Assembly: GCF_902497555.1 (NCBI RefSeq)
Contig: NZ_CABVGP010000002.1
Span: 1,438,501 to 1,502,500, forward strand
Direction: 5' to 3'
Source: Amycolatopsis camponoti
Lineage (GTDB): Bacteria; Actinomycetota; Actinomycetes; Mycobacteriales; Pseudonocardiaceae
DNA length: 64,000 bases
Under the pieces are notes generated by a model that searched no databases, had not been told where the DNA came from, and was given only the letters and a program-made list of their open reading frames with translations. The position numbers and the translations under genes are program-made. Positions 9,097-18,073 of this stretch are shown one piece after another (the first letter of the stretch is position 1; each line of letters starts with the position of its first letter).

Positions 9097-10818
9097 CTAG
9101 AGCTGGTCGGGCGCTTCGATGCCGAGCAGGGAAAGCCCGAGCGCGAGCGTGTGCGACGTCAGCGTAGTCAACCTGAGCCGGGACGCGCGCAGTGACGGTG
9201 AAGACGCTTTCAAGACCGGACATTCCTCGAAGAACCGCGAGAACGAGACCGCGGTCTCGTACAGGTACGTACAGAGCTTGTGCGGCGCGTAGCCGTCTGT
9301 CGCGGCCTTCAGCGCTTCGCCGAACCTGAGCAGCTTCAGCGCCAGCGCACGCTCGGCGGGCGCTTCCAAGAGCACGTCGGTGCCGTCGGGCAGCCCGCCC
9401 GCCTTCCGCAGGATCGACCGCGTCCGCGCGTACGCGTACTGCAGGTACACGGACGTGTTGCCCTCCTTGGCGAGCATCCGGTCCCAGGCGAAGACGTAGT
9501 CGCGTTCGCGGTCGCCGGACAGGTCGGCGTACTTGACCGCGCCGATGCCGACCGCACGCGCGACTTCGGCTTGCCCCGCCGCGTCCAGCTCACTGCGTTC
9601 GGCGACGACCGCGGCAGCCTGCGTCACGGCTTCGGTGAGCAGGTCGGCCAGCTTGACCGTGTCGCCGGAGCGGGTCCGCATGGTCTTGCCGTCCGCACCC
9701 AGCACCGTGCCGAAGCCGATGTGCTCGGCGTGCCCGGTCAGCCAGCCGGCCGCGCGGCAGACGGCGAACAGCATCGCGAAGTGCTGTGCCTGCGGCGCCC
9801 CGACGACGTAGAGGAGGTCGGTCGCGCCGCGTTCGGCCGTCCAGTACCGGACGGTGGCCAGGTCGGTCGCTGCGTACCCGTAGCCGCCGTCGCGCTTGCG
9901 GACGATCAGCGGTAGCCGGTCGCCCTCGCGGTTGCGGAACCCGTCGGGGAACACGCAGACGGCGCCGTCGCTGACCTCGGTCAGCCCGGCTTTCTCGAGG
10001 TCGTCCACCACCGCCGCGAGGTACGGGTTGTAGAAGCTCTCGCCGTAGATGTCCTGGTCCGTCAAGGAAATTCCGAGCAGCGCGTAGACCTCGTCGAAGT
10101 GCCGTGTCGATTCGGCGACCAGCTCCCGCCAGACCGCGAGGGTTTCTTCGTCGCCGCTCTGCAGGAGCACGACGCGCTCGCGCGCCCGCGTCGCGAACCC
10201 TTCGTCGCTGTCGAACTTCTGCCGTGCTTCGCGGTAGAACGCGTCGAGGTCGGCGATGGCGCGGTGCCCGGCCGGTACGTCGAGGAGGTGCTCGATGAGC
10301 ATGCCGAACGGCGTACCCCAGTCGCCGAGGTGGTTGTGCGGCAGCACTTCGTGGCCGGCGAACCGCAGCAGGCGCGCGAGCGCGTCGCCGATCACCGTCG
10401 TGCGCAGGTGCCCGACGTGCATCTCCTTCGCGACGTTCGGGCTGCTGTAGTCCAGCGCGATCCGCCGCGGCCCAGTCGTTTCGGGCACGCCGAGACGTGG
10501 ATCGCCGAGCAGCCCGGCGGTGCGTGTCTCCAGCCATTCCTTGCGCAGCACGAAGTTCAGGAAACCCGGCCCGGCGACTTCGGGTGGGTCGGCGATGCCG
10601 TCGAGTTCCAGCGCTCCGGCAATGGCTTCGGCGACTTCGCGCGGTGGGCGGCCGAGCCGCTTGCCCAGGCTCATCGCGAGGTTGCCCTGGTAGTCGACGC
10701 CGTCGCGCGGCGACGCCTGGATCAGCGCCTGCTCCGGCCTCAGGTCGACGTTCAGTGCTTTGCCGGCGGCGGCCACCACGCGGCGCGCCAGCTCCTCGGT
10801 AACGTCGGCGGTGTGCAC
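9097..10818 (-). CDS. argS: Arginyl-tRNA synthetase
   Basis: Charges tRNA-Arg. It has 573 residues: an N-terminal Add-1 domain, the class I signature HVGH in PNVAKEMHVGHLRTTVIGDA, a KMSK-like element GADGKTMRTRSGDTVKL, and the DALR anticodon-binding domain to the C-terminus. It starts at GTG 10818, with AAGGAGGGA placed ideally upstream. It probably heads an operon with the PPOX and ABM genes; an MFS gene lies 69 bases upstream on the same strand. Confidence 0.96.
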   Translation of the reverse strand: MHTADVTEELARRVVAAAGKALNVDLRPEQALIQASPRDGVDYQGNLAMSLGKRLGRPPREVAEAIAGALELDGIADPPEVAGPGFLNFVLRKEWLETRTAGLLGDPRLGVPETTGPRRIALDYSSPNVAKEMHVGHLRTTVIGDALARLLRFAGHEVLPHNHLGDWGTPFGMLIEHLLDVPAGHRAIADLDAFYREARQKFDSDEGFATRARERVVLLQSGDEETLAVWRELVAESTRHFDEVYALLGISLTDQDIYGESFYNPYLAAVVDDLEKAGLTEVSDGAVCVFPDGFRNREGDRLPLIVRKRDGGYGYAATDLATVRYWTAERGATDLLYVVGAPQAQHFAMLFAVCRAAGWLTGHAEHIGFGTVLGADGKTMRTRSGDTVKLADLLTEAVTQAAAVVAERSELDAAGQAEVARAVGIGAVKYADLSGDRERDYVFAWDRMLAKEGNTSVYLQYAYARTRSILRKAGGLPDGTDVLLEAPAERALALKLLRFGEALKAATDGYAPHKLCTYLYETAVSFSRFFEECPVLKASSPSLRASRLRLTTLTSHTLALGLSLLGIEAPDQL

Positions 10819-10887
10819 GGTGTCCCTCCTTCGGCTCGGTCTCGGAGCACGCAGCGTAGCGAGCGTGACCGGGCGGTGACGAAGGGT

Positions 10888-12174
10888 TTACCGCAGCTCG
10901 CTGCCCTTGGTCTCGGGCAACGTGAGGATGACGGCGAAGGCGATCGCCGCGCCGGCCGCGACGTACCAGAAGTAGAGCGTCGGCGAGACCGCGCCGAAGA
11001 CGGTGATGAGCAGCGGCGCGGTGCCGCCGAAGATCGCGACGGTCAGGTTGTACCAAGCGCCGATCCCCAGCCCGCGCAGTTCGGTCGGGAACAACTCGCT
11101 CATGATGGCCGGCGCGATCGACGTCATCGCCGTGTACAGCCCGAGCCCGACGCAGAACACGACGAGCAGCCCGCCGATGCTCGGGCCGATCAAGGTCGAC
11201 AGCGGCACGACGACGACCGCGGTCGCCCCCGACCAGACGAGCAGCTGCGGCTTCCGCCCGACCCGGTCCGCGAGCGCGCCCATCGGGTACTGCAGGGCGA
11301 TGAACAACGCCGTGCCGACGGAGAGTGCGAGGAACACGGAGTCCGCGTCGGCGTGCCGGTTCTTGACCGCGAACGACGTGAGCGCGCTGAAGAACGTGTA
11401 GTAGCAAAGGGTCGAGAGCATCGTGAAGCCGACGAGCCTGCCGACGGCCTTGGGGTGGTGCGTGAGCGTCGTCAGCAACGGCCGTTCGAGCTTGCGCGCC
11501 TTGGCCTTCGTCTGCTCGAACAGCTCGGTTTCGGCGAGACTGCGGCGCAGCCACAGCCCGACCAGGCCGAAGACGCCGCCCAGCAGGAACGGCAGCCGCC
11601 AGCCCCAGGACGCGAGCTGCGCCTTGTCCAGCGTGCGGGCCAGGACGAACCCGAGCACGGTCGCGATCAGCACCGCCGTCCCGGTCGAGATGTAGAAGAA
11701 CGCCGAGTACCGGCCACGACGCTCCGGCGGCGCGATCTCGCCGAGGTAGGCGGACGCGTTCGACACCTCGCCGCCGAGTGACAGCCCCTGCGCGATGCGG
11801 GCGAGCAGCAGCAGGATCGGGGCGAGCCAGCCGACCTGGGAGAACGTCGGCAGCAGCCCGATCGCGACCGAGCCGCCGGCCATGAGCAGGATGGTGAGGA
11901 TCATGGCGGGCTTGCGGCCGCGCGTGTCCGCGAAGCGCCCGAGCAGGACTCCGCCGAGCGGGCGGAAGAAGAACGCGAGCGCGTAGGTGGCGAACGTGTT
12001 GATCAGGGCGAGGGTGTCGTTCCCGGCGGGGAAGAACGCGCCGGCGAAGTAGATGCTGAACGTCGCGTAGATCGTCCAGTCGAACCACTCCAGCGCATTG
12101 CCCGCGCTCGCCGCGAACAGCTTGCGCACCGGCAGCCGGTGCCGCAGGGATGCCTGCACGGTGGACTCGGTCAT
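10888..12174 (-). CDS. MFS transporter, metabolite:H+ symporter type
   Basis: Integral membrane transporter of 428 residues with about 12 hydrophobic segments. GNALEWFDWTIYATF near the N-terminus, the loop GRFADTRGRKPAM and LARIAQGLSLGGEVSNASAYLGE are typical of the proline/betaine-, citrate- and shikimate-type symporter group. Substrate unknown. The start at ATG 12174 gives the usual N-terminus; the frame is open a little further. A set of 21-bp repeats lies upstream. Confidence 0.9.
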   Translation of the reverse strand: MTESTVQASLRHRLPVRKLFAASAGNALEWFDWTIYATFSIYFAGAFFPAGNDTLALINTFATYALAFFFRPLGGVLLGRFADTRGRKPAMILTILLMAGGSVAIGLLPTFSQVGWLAPILLLLARIAQGLSLGGEVSNASAYLGEIAPPERRGRYSAFFYISTGTAVLIATVLGFVLARTLDKAQLASWGWRLPFLLGGVFGLVGLWLRRSLAETELFEQTKAKARKLERPLLTTLTHHPKAVGRLVGFTMLSTLCYYTFFSALTSFAVKNRHADADSVFLALSVGTALFIALQYPMGALADRVGRKPQLLVWSGATAVVVVPLSTLIGPSIGGLLVVFCVGLGLYTAMTSIAPAIMSELFPTELRGLGIGAWYNLTVAIFGGTAPLLITVFGAVSPTLYFWYVAAGAAIAFAVILTLPETKGSELR

Positions 12175-12272
12175 GGCGGCCTCCACGTCACCCGAAGGTG
12201 GAACGGGACTTTGCCACATTCGTTCGCGGTGCGAAAGATCCCCACTGCCCGATTACCCCGCCACCCCGACTT

Positions 12273-12361
12273 CCAGCCACGCCCCGACCCTCCAGCCACG
12301 CGCCCCGGCCCTCCAGGCACGCGAGTCGTCCGTCCAGGTACGCGAGTCGTCCGTCCGGATA
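12273..12361. repeat. Degenerate 21-bp tandem repeats upstream of MFS gene
   Basis: A unit with core CCAGGYACGCGAGTCGTCCGT recurs with CCAG/CCGG anchors at 12273, 12292, 12313, 12334 and 12355, spacings of 19, 21, 21 and 21 bp. The rightmost copies are nearly identical; the left ones have decayed. The set lies between the recQ stop and the MFS start and is not coding. It shares the 21-bp period of the array at 6892-7055, with a different sequence. Confidence 0.75.
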
Positions 12362-12375
12362 GGTAACTCCCTCCC

Positions 12376-14487
12376 TTACGCCGTGCTGGCCAGCGCGAAC
12401 GGCAGCACCGCGGGCGCCCCGGCCCGCCGCAGCAGCCGCGCGGCCAGCGTCATCGTCCAGCCCGTGTCGATGACGTCGTCCACCAGCAGGATCGGCCCGG
12501 CCGGCAGCGTCGCCGCGAGGTCGGCCGGCATGCTCATCCGCCGCCACAGATCGGCCAGCCGCTGCGCGCTGTTCGCCTGACGCGGCGGCGGCCCGTCCGC
12601 GTCGAGCGCGCCCAGGAAGTCCAGCTTGCCGACGTCGGCCAGCCGCGTCGCGAGGCTGTACACGAGCTGCGGCCGCGTCGACGACGGCACCGCCACCACC
12701 GCGACCGGCCGCTCCGCCCACTTCCACCCGGCGAGCACCTGGACGCAGGCCTTGAACACCGAGTCGGGCACGTCGGTGTCCGCCGCCGTCGCGCCGACGA
12801 GCTCCCGCAACCGGTTGCCCCACCCGACGTCGGTGAGCCGCCCGAGCACCTGACCCGGCTCGGCCTGGTCGTCGGCCGAGATCCGGCCGGACACCGGAAC
12901 GTCCAAAGAGGACATCCCGGTGGGCCACTGCTTCCGGGGCGCGACCTCGACGCCCGGCCGTTGCAGCCGTTCCCGGGTCGCTTCGGCGACGTCGTCGGCG
13001 ACCGTCGTGTCCCAGTGCTTGCCGGTGCAGTTGTCGCACCGCCCGCACGGCGCCGCCTCGGGGTCGTCGAGCTGGCGCCGCAGGTACTCCATCCGGCAGC
13101 CGTCGGCCGCCAGGTAGCCGAGCATCGCGGCTTGCTCGCGCTCCCGGGCCTCCGCGACCCGTCGGTACCGCCCGCGGTCGTACTCCCAGTCCTGACCTGT
13201 GCTCGTCCAGCCGCCCTTCACGCGCCGCACCGCGCCGTCGACGTCCAGGACCTTGAGCACCATTTCCAGCCGAGACCGGGAAAGCTCCACCGACGGCTCG
13301 AGCGCGGCCGTCGACAGGGGACGGTCGGCGTAGGCGAGGGTGTTCAGCACCTGCGTCACCCGCAGCTCGTCGGGGAAGGCGAGCGACCCGAAGTACGCCC
13401 AGATCGCCTTGTCCTCCTCGCCGGGCAGCAGCACGACCTCGGCGCGCTCGACACCACGCCCGGCGCGGCCGACCTGCTGGTAGTACGCGATCGGCGACGA
13501 CGGTGCCCCGAGGTGCACGACGAACCCGAGGTCCGGCTTGTCGAACCCCATGCCCAGCGCGGACGTCGCGACCAGCGCCTTGACCCGGTTGCCGAGCAGG
13601 TCGTCCTCGGCCGCCTGCCGGTCGGCCGGGTCGGTCTTGCCGGTGTACGCCGCCACCGGGTAACCCCGGTCCTTCAGCAGCGACGCGACGTCGTGCGCCG
13701 CCGCCACGGTCAGCGTGTAGATGATCCCCGACCCGGGCAGCTCGGCCAGGTGCTCGGCGAGCCAGGCCAGCCGCGCCTGCGATGTCGGCAGCCGGCACAC
13801 CGACAACCGCAGGCTCTCCCGGTCGAGGGTGCCCCGCAGCACGAGCGTGTCGGTGCCCGTGCCGAGACCCAGCTGCTCGGCGACGTCGGTGACGACGCGG
13901 TCGTTCGCCGTCGCCGTGGTCGCCAGCACCGGCACGCCGTCGGGCAGGTCGCCCAGCAGCGTGCGCAGGCGCCGGTAGTCCGGCCGGAAGTCGTGCCCCC
14001 AGTCGGAGATGCAGTGCGCCTCGTCGACCACCAGCAGCCCGGTGCTCGCGGTCAGCTTCGGCAGGACGTTGTCGCGGAAGTCCGGGTTGTTCAGCCGTTC
14101 GGGGCTGACCAGGAGGACGTCCACCTCGCCGGCCGCGACCGAGGCCTGCACCTGGTCCCACTCCTGCGCGTTCGCGGAGTTCATGGTCGCCGCGTGGATC
14201 CCGGCCTTCGCCGCGGCCGAGATCTGGTTGCGCATCAGGGCGAGCAGGGGCGAGACGATGACCGTCGGCCCGCTGCCCTGTTCCCGCAGCAGTGCCGTGG
14301 CCAGGAAGTACACCGCCGACTTGCCCCAGCCGGTGCGCTGCACGACCAGCGCGCGACGTCGCTGCGCGACCAGGGCCTCGATGGCCGTCCACTGGTCTTC
14401 GCGCAGCTTCGCCGAATCGCCGGCCAGGGCCCGGAGGAGGGTCTCGGCGCGGTCGCGGAGGGCTGGGGTGGTGCTGGTCGTGTCCAC
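12376..14487 (-). CDS. recQ: RecQ-family DNA helicase with C-terminal phosphoribosyltransferase-like domain
   Basis: ATP-dependent 3'-5' DNA helicase of about 703 residues. The helicase core shows Walker A TGWGKSAV, the DEAH box VVDEAHCISDWGHDFRPDY, TTATA and the QxxGRAGRG motif, then a zinc site with CGRCDNC. The last 200 residues differ from ordinary RecQ: no HRDC domain is visible, but GPILLVDDVIDTGWT is a PRPP-binding loop as in ComF-type phosphoribosyltransferases. I use GTG 14487; ATG 14511 is an alternative adding 8 residues. It is divergent from nadD. The fusion is known to me from actinobacteria, but its role is not. Confidence 0.9.
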   Translation of the reverse strand: MDTTSTTPALRDRAETLLRALAGDSAKLREDQWTAIEALVAQRRRALVVQRTGWGKSAVYFLATALLREQGSGPTVIVSPLLALMRNQISAAAKAGIHAATMNSANAQEWDQVQASVAAGEVDVLLVSPERLNNPDFRDNVLPKLTASTGLLVVDEAHCISDWGHDFRPDYRRLRTLLGDLPDGVPVLATTATANDRVVTDVAEQLGLGTGTDTLVLRGTLDRESLRLSVCRLPTSQARLAWLAEHLAELPGSGIIYTLTVAAAHDVASLLKDRGYPVAAYTGKTDPADRQAAEDDLLGNRVKALVATSALGMGFDKPDLGFVVHLGAPSSPIAYYQQVGRAGRGVERAEVVLLPGEEDKAIWAYFGSLAFPDELRVTQVLNTLAYADRPLSTAALEPSVELSRSRLEMVLKVLDVDGAVRRVKGGWTSTGQDWEYDRGRYRRVAEAREREQAAMLGYLAADGCRMEYLRRQLDDPEAAPCGRCDNCTGKHWDTTVADDVAEATRERLQRPGVEVAPRKQWPTGMSSLDVPVSGRISADDQAEPGQVLGRLTDVGWGNRLRELVGATAADTDVPDSVFKACVQVLAGWKWAERPVAVVAVPSSTRPQLVYSLATRLADVGKLDFLGALDADGPPPRQANSAQRLADLWRRMSMPADLAATLPAGPILLVDDVIDTGWTMTLAARLLRRAGAPAVLPFALASTA

Positions 14488-14571
14488 GTCCCCACGTCTA
14501 CCCCATGGCACCGACGATCCGGGAATCGGCGGCGGCGCGAACGGACCGTTCGTGTCGAATACGGGTGGTTA

Positions 14572-14587
14572 TGTGACCTGAATCACA
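14572..14587. promoter_or_regulatory. CRP/FNR-type binding site between recQ and nadD
   Basis: The sequence TGTGA-CCTGAA-TCACA is an exact match to the TGTGA-N6-TCACA consensus of actinobacterial cAMP receptor proteins (Crp, GlxR). It lies 74-89 bases before the nadD start and just over 80 bases from the recQ start, so it could act on either divergent promoter. Confidence 0.65.
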
Positions 14588-14660
14588 TTCGCGACCCGGT
14601 CGGGCGAGGTGGCGGACAGCACCCGACGCCTCGCGCGCGCGATGTATAGGCTCCCGAGTC

Positions 14661-15254
14661 ATGTCACCACGGCGGATCGGGGTCATGGGCGGCACGTTCG
14701 ACCCCGTGCACCACGGCCACCTCGTCGCGGCCAGCGAGGTCCAGTCCCGGTTCGGGCTCGACGAAGTGATCTTCGTCCCCACCGGCCAGCCCTGGCAGAA
14801 GACCAGCCGCCGGGTGACCAAGGCCGAGGACCGCTACCTGATGACGGTCATCGCGACCGCGTCCAACCCGGTCTTCTCGGTCAGCCGCGTCGACATCGAC
14901 CGCGCCGGCCAGACCTACACCGTCGACACCCTGCGCGACCTGCACGCCGAGTACCCCGGCGACCAGCTCTTCTTCATCACCGGCGCCGACGCCCTCGAGC
15001 AGATCCTGACCTGGCACAAGGCCGACGAGCTGTTCGACTTCGCGCACTTCATCGGCGTCACGCGGCCCGGCTACCGGCTCAATTCGCACCACCTGCCCAG
15101 CGGCAAGGTGAGCCTCGTCGAGGTCACCGCGATGGCGATCTCGTCGACCGGCTGCCGCGATCGCGTCGAGCGCGGGGAGCCGGTCTGGTACCTCGTTCCC
15201 GACGGCGTCGTCCGCTACATCGCGAAGAAGGATCTCTACCGGAAGAGCGACTGA
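14661..15254 (+). CDS. nadD: Nicotinate-nucleotide adenylyltransferase
   Basis: Forms nicotinate adenine dinucleotide from NaMN and ATP in NAD synthesis. It has 197 residues, with the nucleotidyltransferase signature [13 protein letters not shown] at residues 9-21, the central [15 protein letters not shown] and a late [10 protein letters not shown] (the ISSTxxR motif). It heads the conserved cluster nadD-rsfS-gpgP-octT-degV. A CRP-type site lies upstream. Confidence 0.96.
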   Translation: MSPRRIGVMGGTFDPVHHGHLVAASEVQSRFGLDEVIFVPTGQPWQKTSRRVTKAEDRYLMTVIATASNPVFSVSRVDIDRAGQTYTVDTLRDLHAEYPGDQLFFITGADALEQILTWHKADELFDFAHFIGVTRPGYRLNSHHLPSGKVSLVEVTAMAISSTGCRDRVERGEPVWYLVPDGVVRYIAKKDLYRKSD

Positions 15255-15313
15255 AGCACCGCTGGTCGCGGCGGGTACTCTTCTCGGGCGAACCCGATCT
15301 GTGAAGGAGCACC

Positions 15314-15709
15314 GTGGCAGCCACGTCCGAGGCACGAGAGCTGGCCGTAGCGGCCGCACACGCGGCGGCGGACAAGAAGGCCAGCGACGTAGTCGTGCTG
15401 GACGTGTCCGAGCAGCTCGTCATCACCGACGCCTTCGTCATCGCCTCCGCGTCCAACGAGCGCCTGGTCGGCGCGATCGTCGACAATGTCGAGGAGAAGC
15501 TGCGGGAGAGCGGGCACAAGCCGGTCCGCCGCGAAGGCGCCCGCGAGGGCCGCTGGGTCCTGCTCGACTACGTCGACGTCGTCGTGCACGTCCAGCACGT
15601 CGAGGAGCGCACGTTCTACGGCCTCGAAAGGCTGTGGAAGGACTGCCCGCGCATCGAGGTGGCCGGTCTCGAAGAGCCGCCCGCCGACGAGGACCCGGAC
15701 GTCCCGTGA
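15314..15709 (+). CDS. rsfS: Ribosomal silencing factor RsfS
   Basis: Binds L14 and blocks subunit joining under nutrient limitation. It has 131 residues, with the DUF143 pattern: KKASDVVVLDVSEQLVITDAFVIASASNERLV, then the central WVLLDYVDVVVHV. It starts at GTG 15314 behind GAAGGAG. Its TGA overlaps the next GTG by 4 bases. Confidence 0.95.
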   Translation: MAATSEARELAVAAAHAAADKKASDVVVLDVSEQLVITDAFVIASASNERLVGAIVDNVEEKLRESGHKPVRREGAREGRWVLLDYVDVVVHVQHVEERTFYGLERLWKDCPRIEVAGLEEPPADEDPDVP

Positions 15710-16320
15710 GCCCCCGGCGGCTCGTGCTCTGGCGCCACGGCGAGACGGACTACAACGCCGCCGGGCGGATGCAGGGACACCTCGATTCGGCGCTGACGCC
15801 GGTCGGCTGGAACCAGGCCCGGTTCGCGGTCCCCGCGCTGGCCCGGTTCTCCCCGGACCTCGTCATCGCGTCCGACTTGCGCCGCGCCACCGACACGGCC
15901 ACCGTGCTCACCGACGCGATCGGTGTTCCGCTGCGGATCGACAAGCGGCTGCGCGAGACGCACCTCGGCGAATGGCAGGGGCTCACCGGCGCGGAGGTCG
16001 ACGCGGCCTACCCCGGTGAACGCGACCGCTGGCGCAAGGACGCGACCTGGGCGCCGCCGGGCGGGGAGAACCGCCTCGACGTCGCCGACCGCGCGGGCGA
16101 GGTGGTCAGCGACCTGCAGCAGGCCAACTCTTCGGTGGGCGACACCGTGCTGCTGGCCGCGCACGGCGGGCTGATCACGGCGCTCACCGCGCGGCTGCTG
16201 AACCTGCCGGTGGAGACCTGGCCGTCGCTGGGCGGGATCTCGAACTGCCACTGGGTCGAGCTGGGCGCGCGCGACGGGAAGTGGCGGCTGCAGGCCTACA
16301 ACGCGGGGATGCACGGCTAG
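15706..16320 (+). CDS. gpgP: Histidine phosphatase, probable glucosyl-3-phosphoglycerate phosphatase
   Basis: Phosphoglycerate-mutase-fold phosphatase of 204 residues. The catalytic RHG motif lies in LVLWRHGETDYNAAGRMQGH; the second histidine is in LLAAHGGLITALTARLL. Its position directly after nadD-rsfS and before an OctT-type gene matches the M. tuberculosis Rv2419c locus, where the enzyme dephosphorylates glucosyl-3-phosphoglycerate for methylglucose lipopolysaccharide synthesis. The local motif RLRETHLGEWQGLT is shared with that protein as I remember it. It is translationally coupled to rsfS through GTGA. A generic phosphatase role remains possible. Confidence 0.8.
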   Translation: MSPRRLVLWRHGETDYNAAGRMQGHLDSALTPVGWNQARFAVPALARFSPDLVIASDLRRATDTATVLTDAIGVPLRIDKRLRETHLGEWQGLTGAEVDAAYPGERDRWRKDATWAPPGGENRLDVADRAGEVVSDLQQANSSVGDTVLLAAHGGLITALTARLLNLPVETWPSLGGISNCHWVELGARDGKWRLQAYNAGMHG

Positions 16321-16323
16321 CCG

Positions 16324-17052
16324 ATGGGGCCGCGCCTGCTCGTGTTCGGCGATTCGCTGAGCTTTCACGGTCCCGAAGGACCCTGCGCCGCGGACGAACC
16401 ACGGCTGTGGCCCAACGTGGCCGCGGCCGCGTTGGGCGGCACCGCCGACCTGGTCGCCGGGATCGGCTGGACTGCCCGCGACGCCTGGTGGTCGCTGACC
16501 GGCGACCCGCGGGTCTGGGCCGATCTGCACCACGTCGACGCGGTCGTGCTGGCGGTCGGCAGCATGGACACGTTGCCGTCGCCGTTGCCGACGTACCTGC
16601 GCACCGGGCTGAAGTACCTGCGGCCCGACCCCGTGCGACGCGTGGTGCGCAAGGCCTACCTGGACGCGCAGCCCCGGCTTTCGGTCGCCTTCCGCGGCCG
16701 TCCTGTCGTGCTGCCGGCCAAGCTCACCGTGCAGTACCTCGACACGGCGGTGGGCGCGTTGCGCGTCCTGCGGCCGGAACTGCCGATCTTCAGCATGCTG
16801 CCCTCGGTGCACCGCGCGGCGGCCTACGGTGGCGTGCACACCGCGCGGCCGGCCGCGGCGGCCGCGATGGCGGCCTGGGGCGCGCGGTCGGGGGTGCCGT
16901 TGCTGGACCTCGAAGCCGTTGTCGGAGAGCACGTCCTGAGCGGCGAAGGCAACCCCGACGGCATGCATTGGGGCTGGCAGGGACACGCCGCGGTGGGCGA
17001 CGCGATGTCCGTGTTGATGAAGCCGGTGCTGACCCCCGGCCACGTAGGCTGA
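16324..17052 (+). CDS. octT: SGNH-type protein, probable diglucosylglycerate octanoyltransferase
   Basis: Protein of 242 residues with the SGNH nucleophile block LLVFGDSLSFHGPEG at the N-terminus, AVVLAVGSMDT in the middle and a C-terminal DGMHWGWQGHAAVGD that can supply the Asp/His pair. It sits three bases after gpgP and ahead of degV, the place of Rv2418c in M. tuberculosis, an octanoyltransferase acting on diglucosylglycerate. Function is inferred from family and context; methylglucose polysaccharide production by this organism is not shown by this window. Confidence 0.72.
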   Translation: MGPRLLVFGDSLSFHGPEGPCAADEPRLWPNVAAAALGGTADLVAGIGWTARDAWWSLTGDPRVWADLHHVDAVVLAVGSMDTLPSPLPTYLRTGLKYLRPDPVRRVVRKAYLDAQPRLSVAFRGRPVVLPAKLTVQYLDTAVGALRVLRPELPIFSMLPSVHRAAAYGGVHTARPAAAAAMAAWGARSGVPLLDLEAVVGEHVLSGEGNPDGMHWGWQGHAAVGDAMSVLMKPVLTPGHVG

Positions 17053-17056
17053 CGGC

Positions 17057-17914
17057 GTGTCGGTCGCCGTAGTCACGGATTCCACCGCCCACCTGCCGGA
17101 GGGCTTCGCCGAACGGCACGCGGTCCGGGTGGTGCCGCTGCACGTCCTGGTCGACGGCGTGGTCTCCCTCGACGGCGTCGAGACCGGCCCCGCGGCGGTC
17201 GCCGAGGCGATGAGCCAGCACAAGATCGTCACGACGTCCCGGCCGACGCCCACGGAGTTCGTCAAGGAGTACCGCGCGGCGCTCGCCGACGGCGCGGACT
17301 CGATCGTTTCGGTGCACCTCTCGCGCGAGTTGTCGGGCACCTGGGAAGCGGCGGTGCTGGCCGCGCAGGAAGTCGGGCCGGACCGGGTCCGCGTGGTCGA
17401 CTCGCGCACCACCGCGATGGGGCTCGGGTTCGCCGCGCTGCACGCCGCCTCCGCGGCCGCGGCCGGGTCCGACGCGGCCGCGGTCGAAGCCGCCGCGGTG
17501 ACCGCGGCCGGTTGCTCGTCGACGTTGTTCGTCGTGGAAACCCTCGACCACCTGCGTCGCGGCGGGCGGATCGGGCCGGCGGCCGCGCTGCTCGGCACGG
17601 CACTGGCGGTGAAGCCGGTGCTGCACATGTCCGAAGGCCGGATCCTGCCGCTGGAGAAGGTCCGCACCATGAACCGGGCGCTCGCGCGGCTGGTCGAGCT
17701 CGCCGCCCAGGCCGCCCGGGACGACGACGTCGAGCTGGCCGTCCACCACCTCGCGTCGCCGGAGCGGGCGGTCGAGCTGGCGAACCGGCTGGAGGAAGCC
17801 GTGCCGCGCTCGGCGGGGTGCGTGGTTTCCGAGCTGGGGGCGGTGATCGGGGCCCACACCGGGCCCGGGGTGCTCGGGGTGGTCATCCAGCGGACGGTCC
17901 CGTCCCGCAGCTAG
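17057..17914 (+). CDS. DegV family fatty-acid-binding protein
   Basis: Cytoplasmic protein of 285 residues that binds a fatty acid. The family opening VAVVTDSTAHLP is present, with KIVTTSRPTPTEF, SVHLSRELSGTWEAA, ETLDHLRRGGRIG and a late IGAHTGPGVLGVV. It is the last gene of the nadD cluster; the fatty-acid link fits the acyltransferase role proposed for the gene before it. It starts at GTG 17057, 5 bases after octT. Confidence 0.92.
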   Translation: MSVAVVTDSTAHLPEGFAERHAVRVVPLHVLVDGVVSLDGVETGPAAVAEAMSQHKIVTTSRPTPTEFVKEYRAALADGADSIVSVHLSRELSGTWEAAVLAAQEVGPDRVRVVDSRTTAMGLGFAALHAASAAAAGSDAAAVEAAAVTAAGCSSTLFVVETLDHLRRGGRIGPAAALLGTALAVKPVLHMSEGRILPLEKVRTMNRALARLVELAAQAARDDDVELAVHHLASPERAVELANRLEEAVPRSAGCVVSELGAVIGAHTGPGVLGVVIQRTVPSRS

Positions 17915-18073
17915 CCCGCCGGCGCGCCGAACCCTCCAGGATGCCACCCGGGTACGACGGAAACGACCGTTCCCGGCTCGGGCGGAGTGGATCCGTCCAC
18001 ATCACCCCGGTTGTCCACAGGACGCGGCGGCACCCCTGTCGGACGCCACCCCGCGAGCCCTAACGTCGATCGT

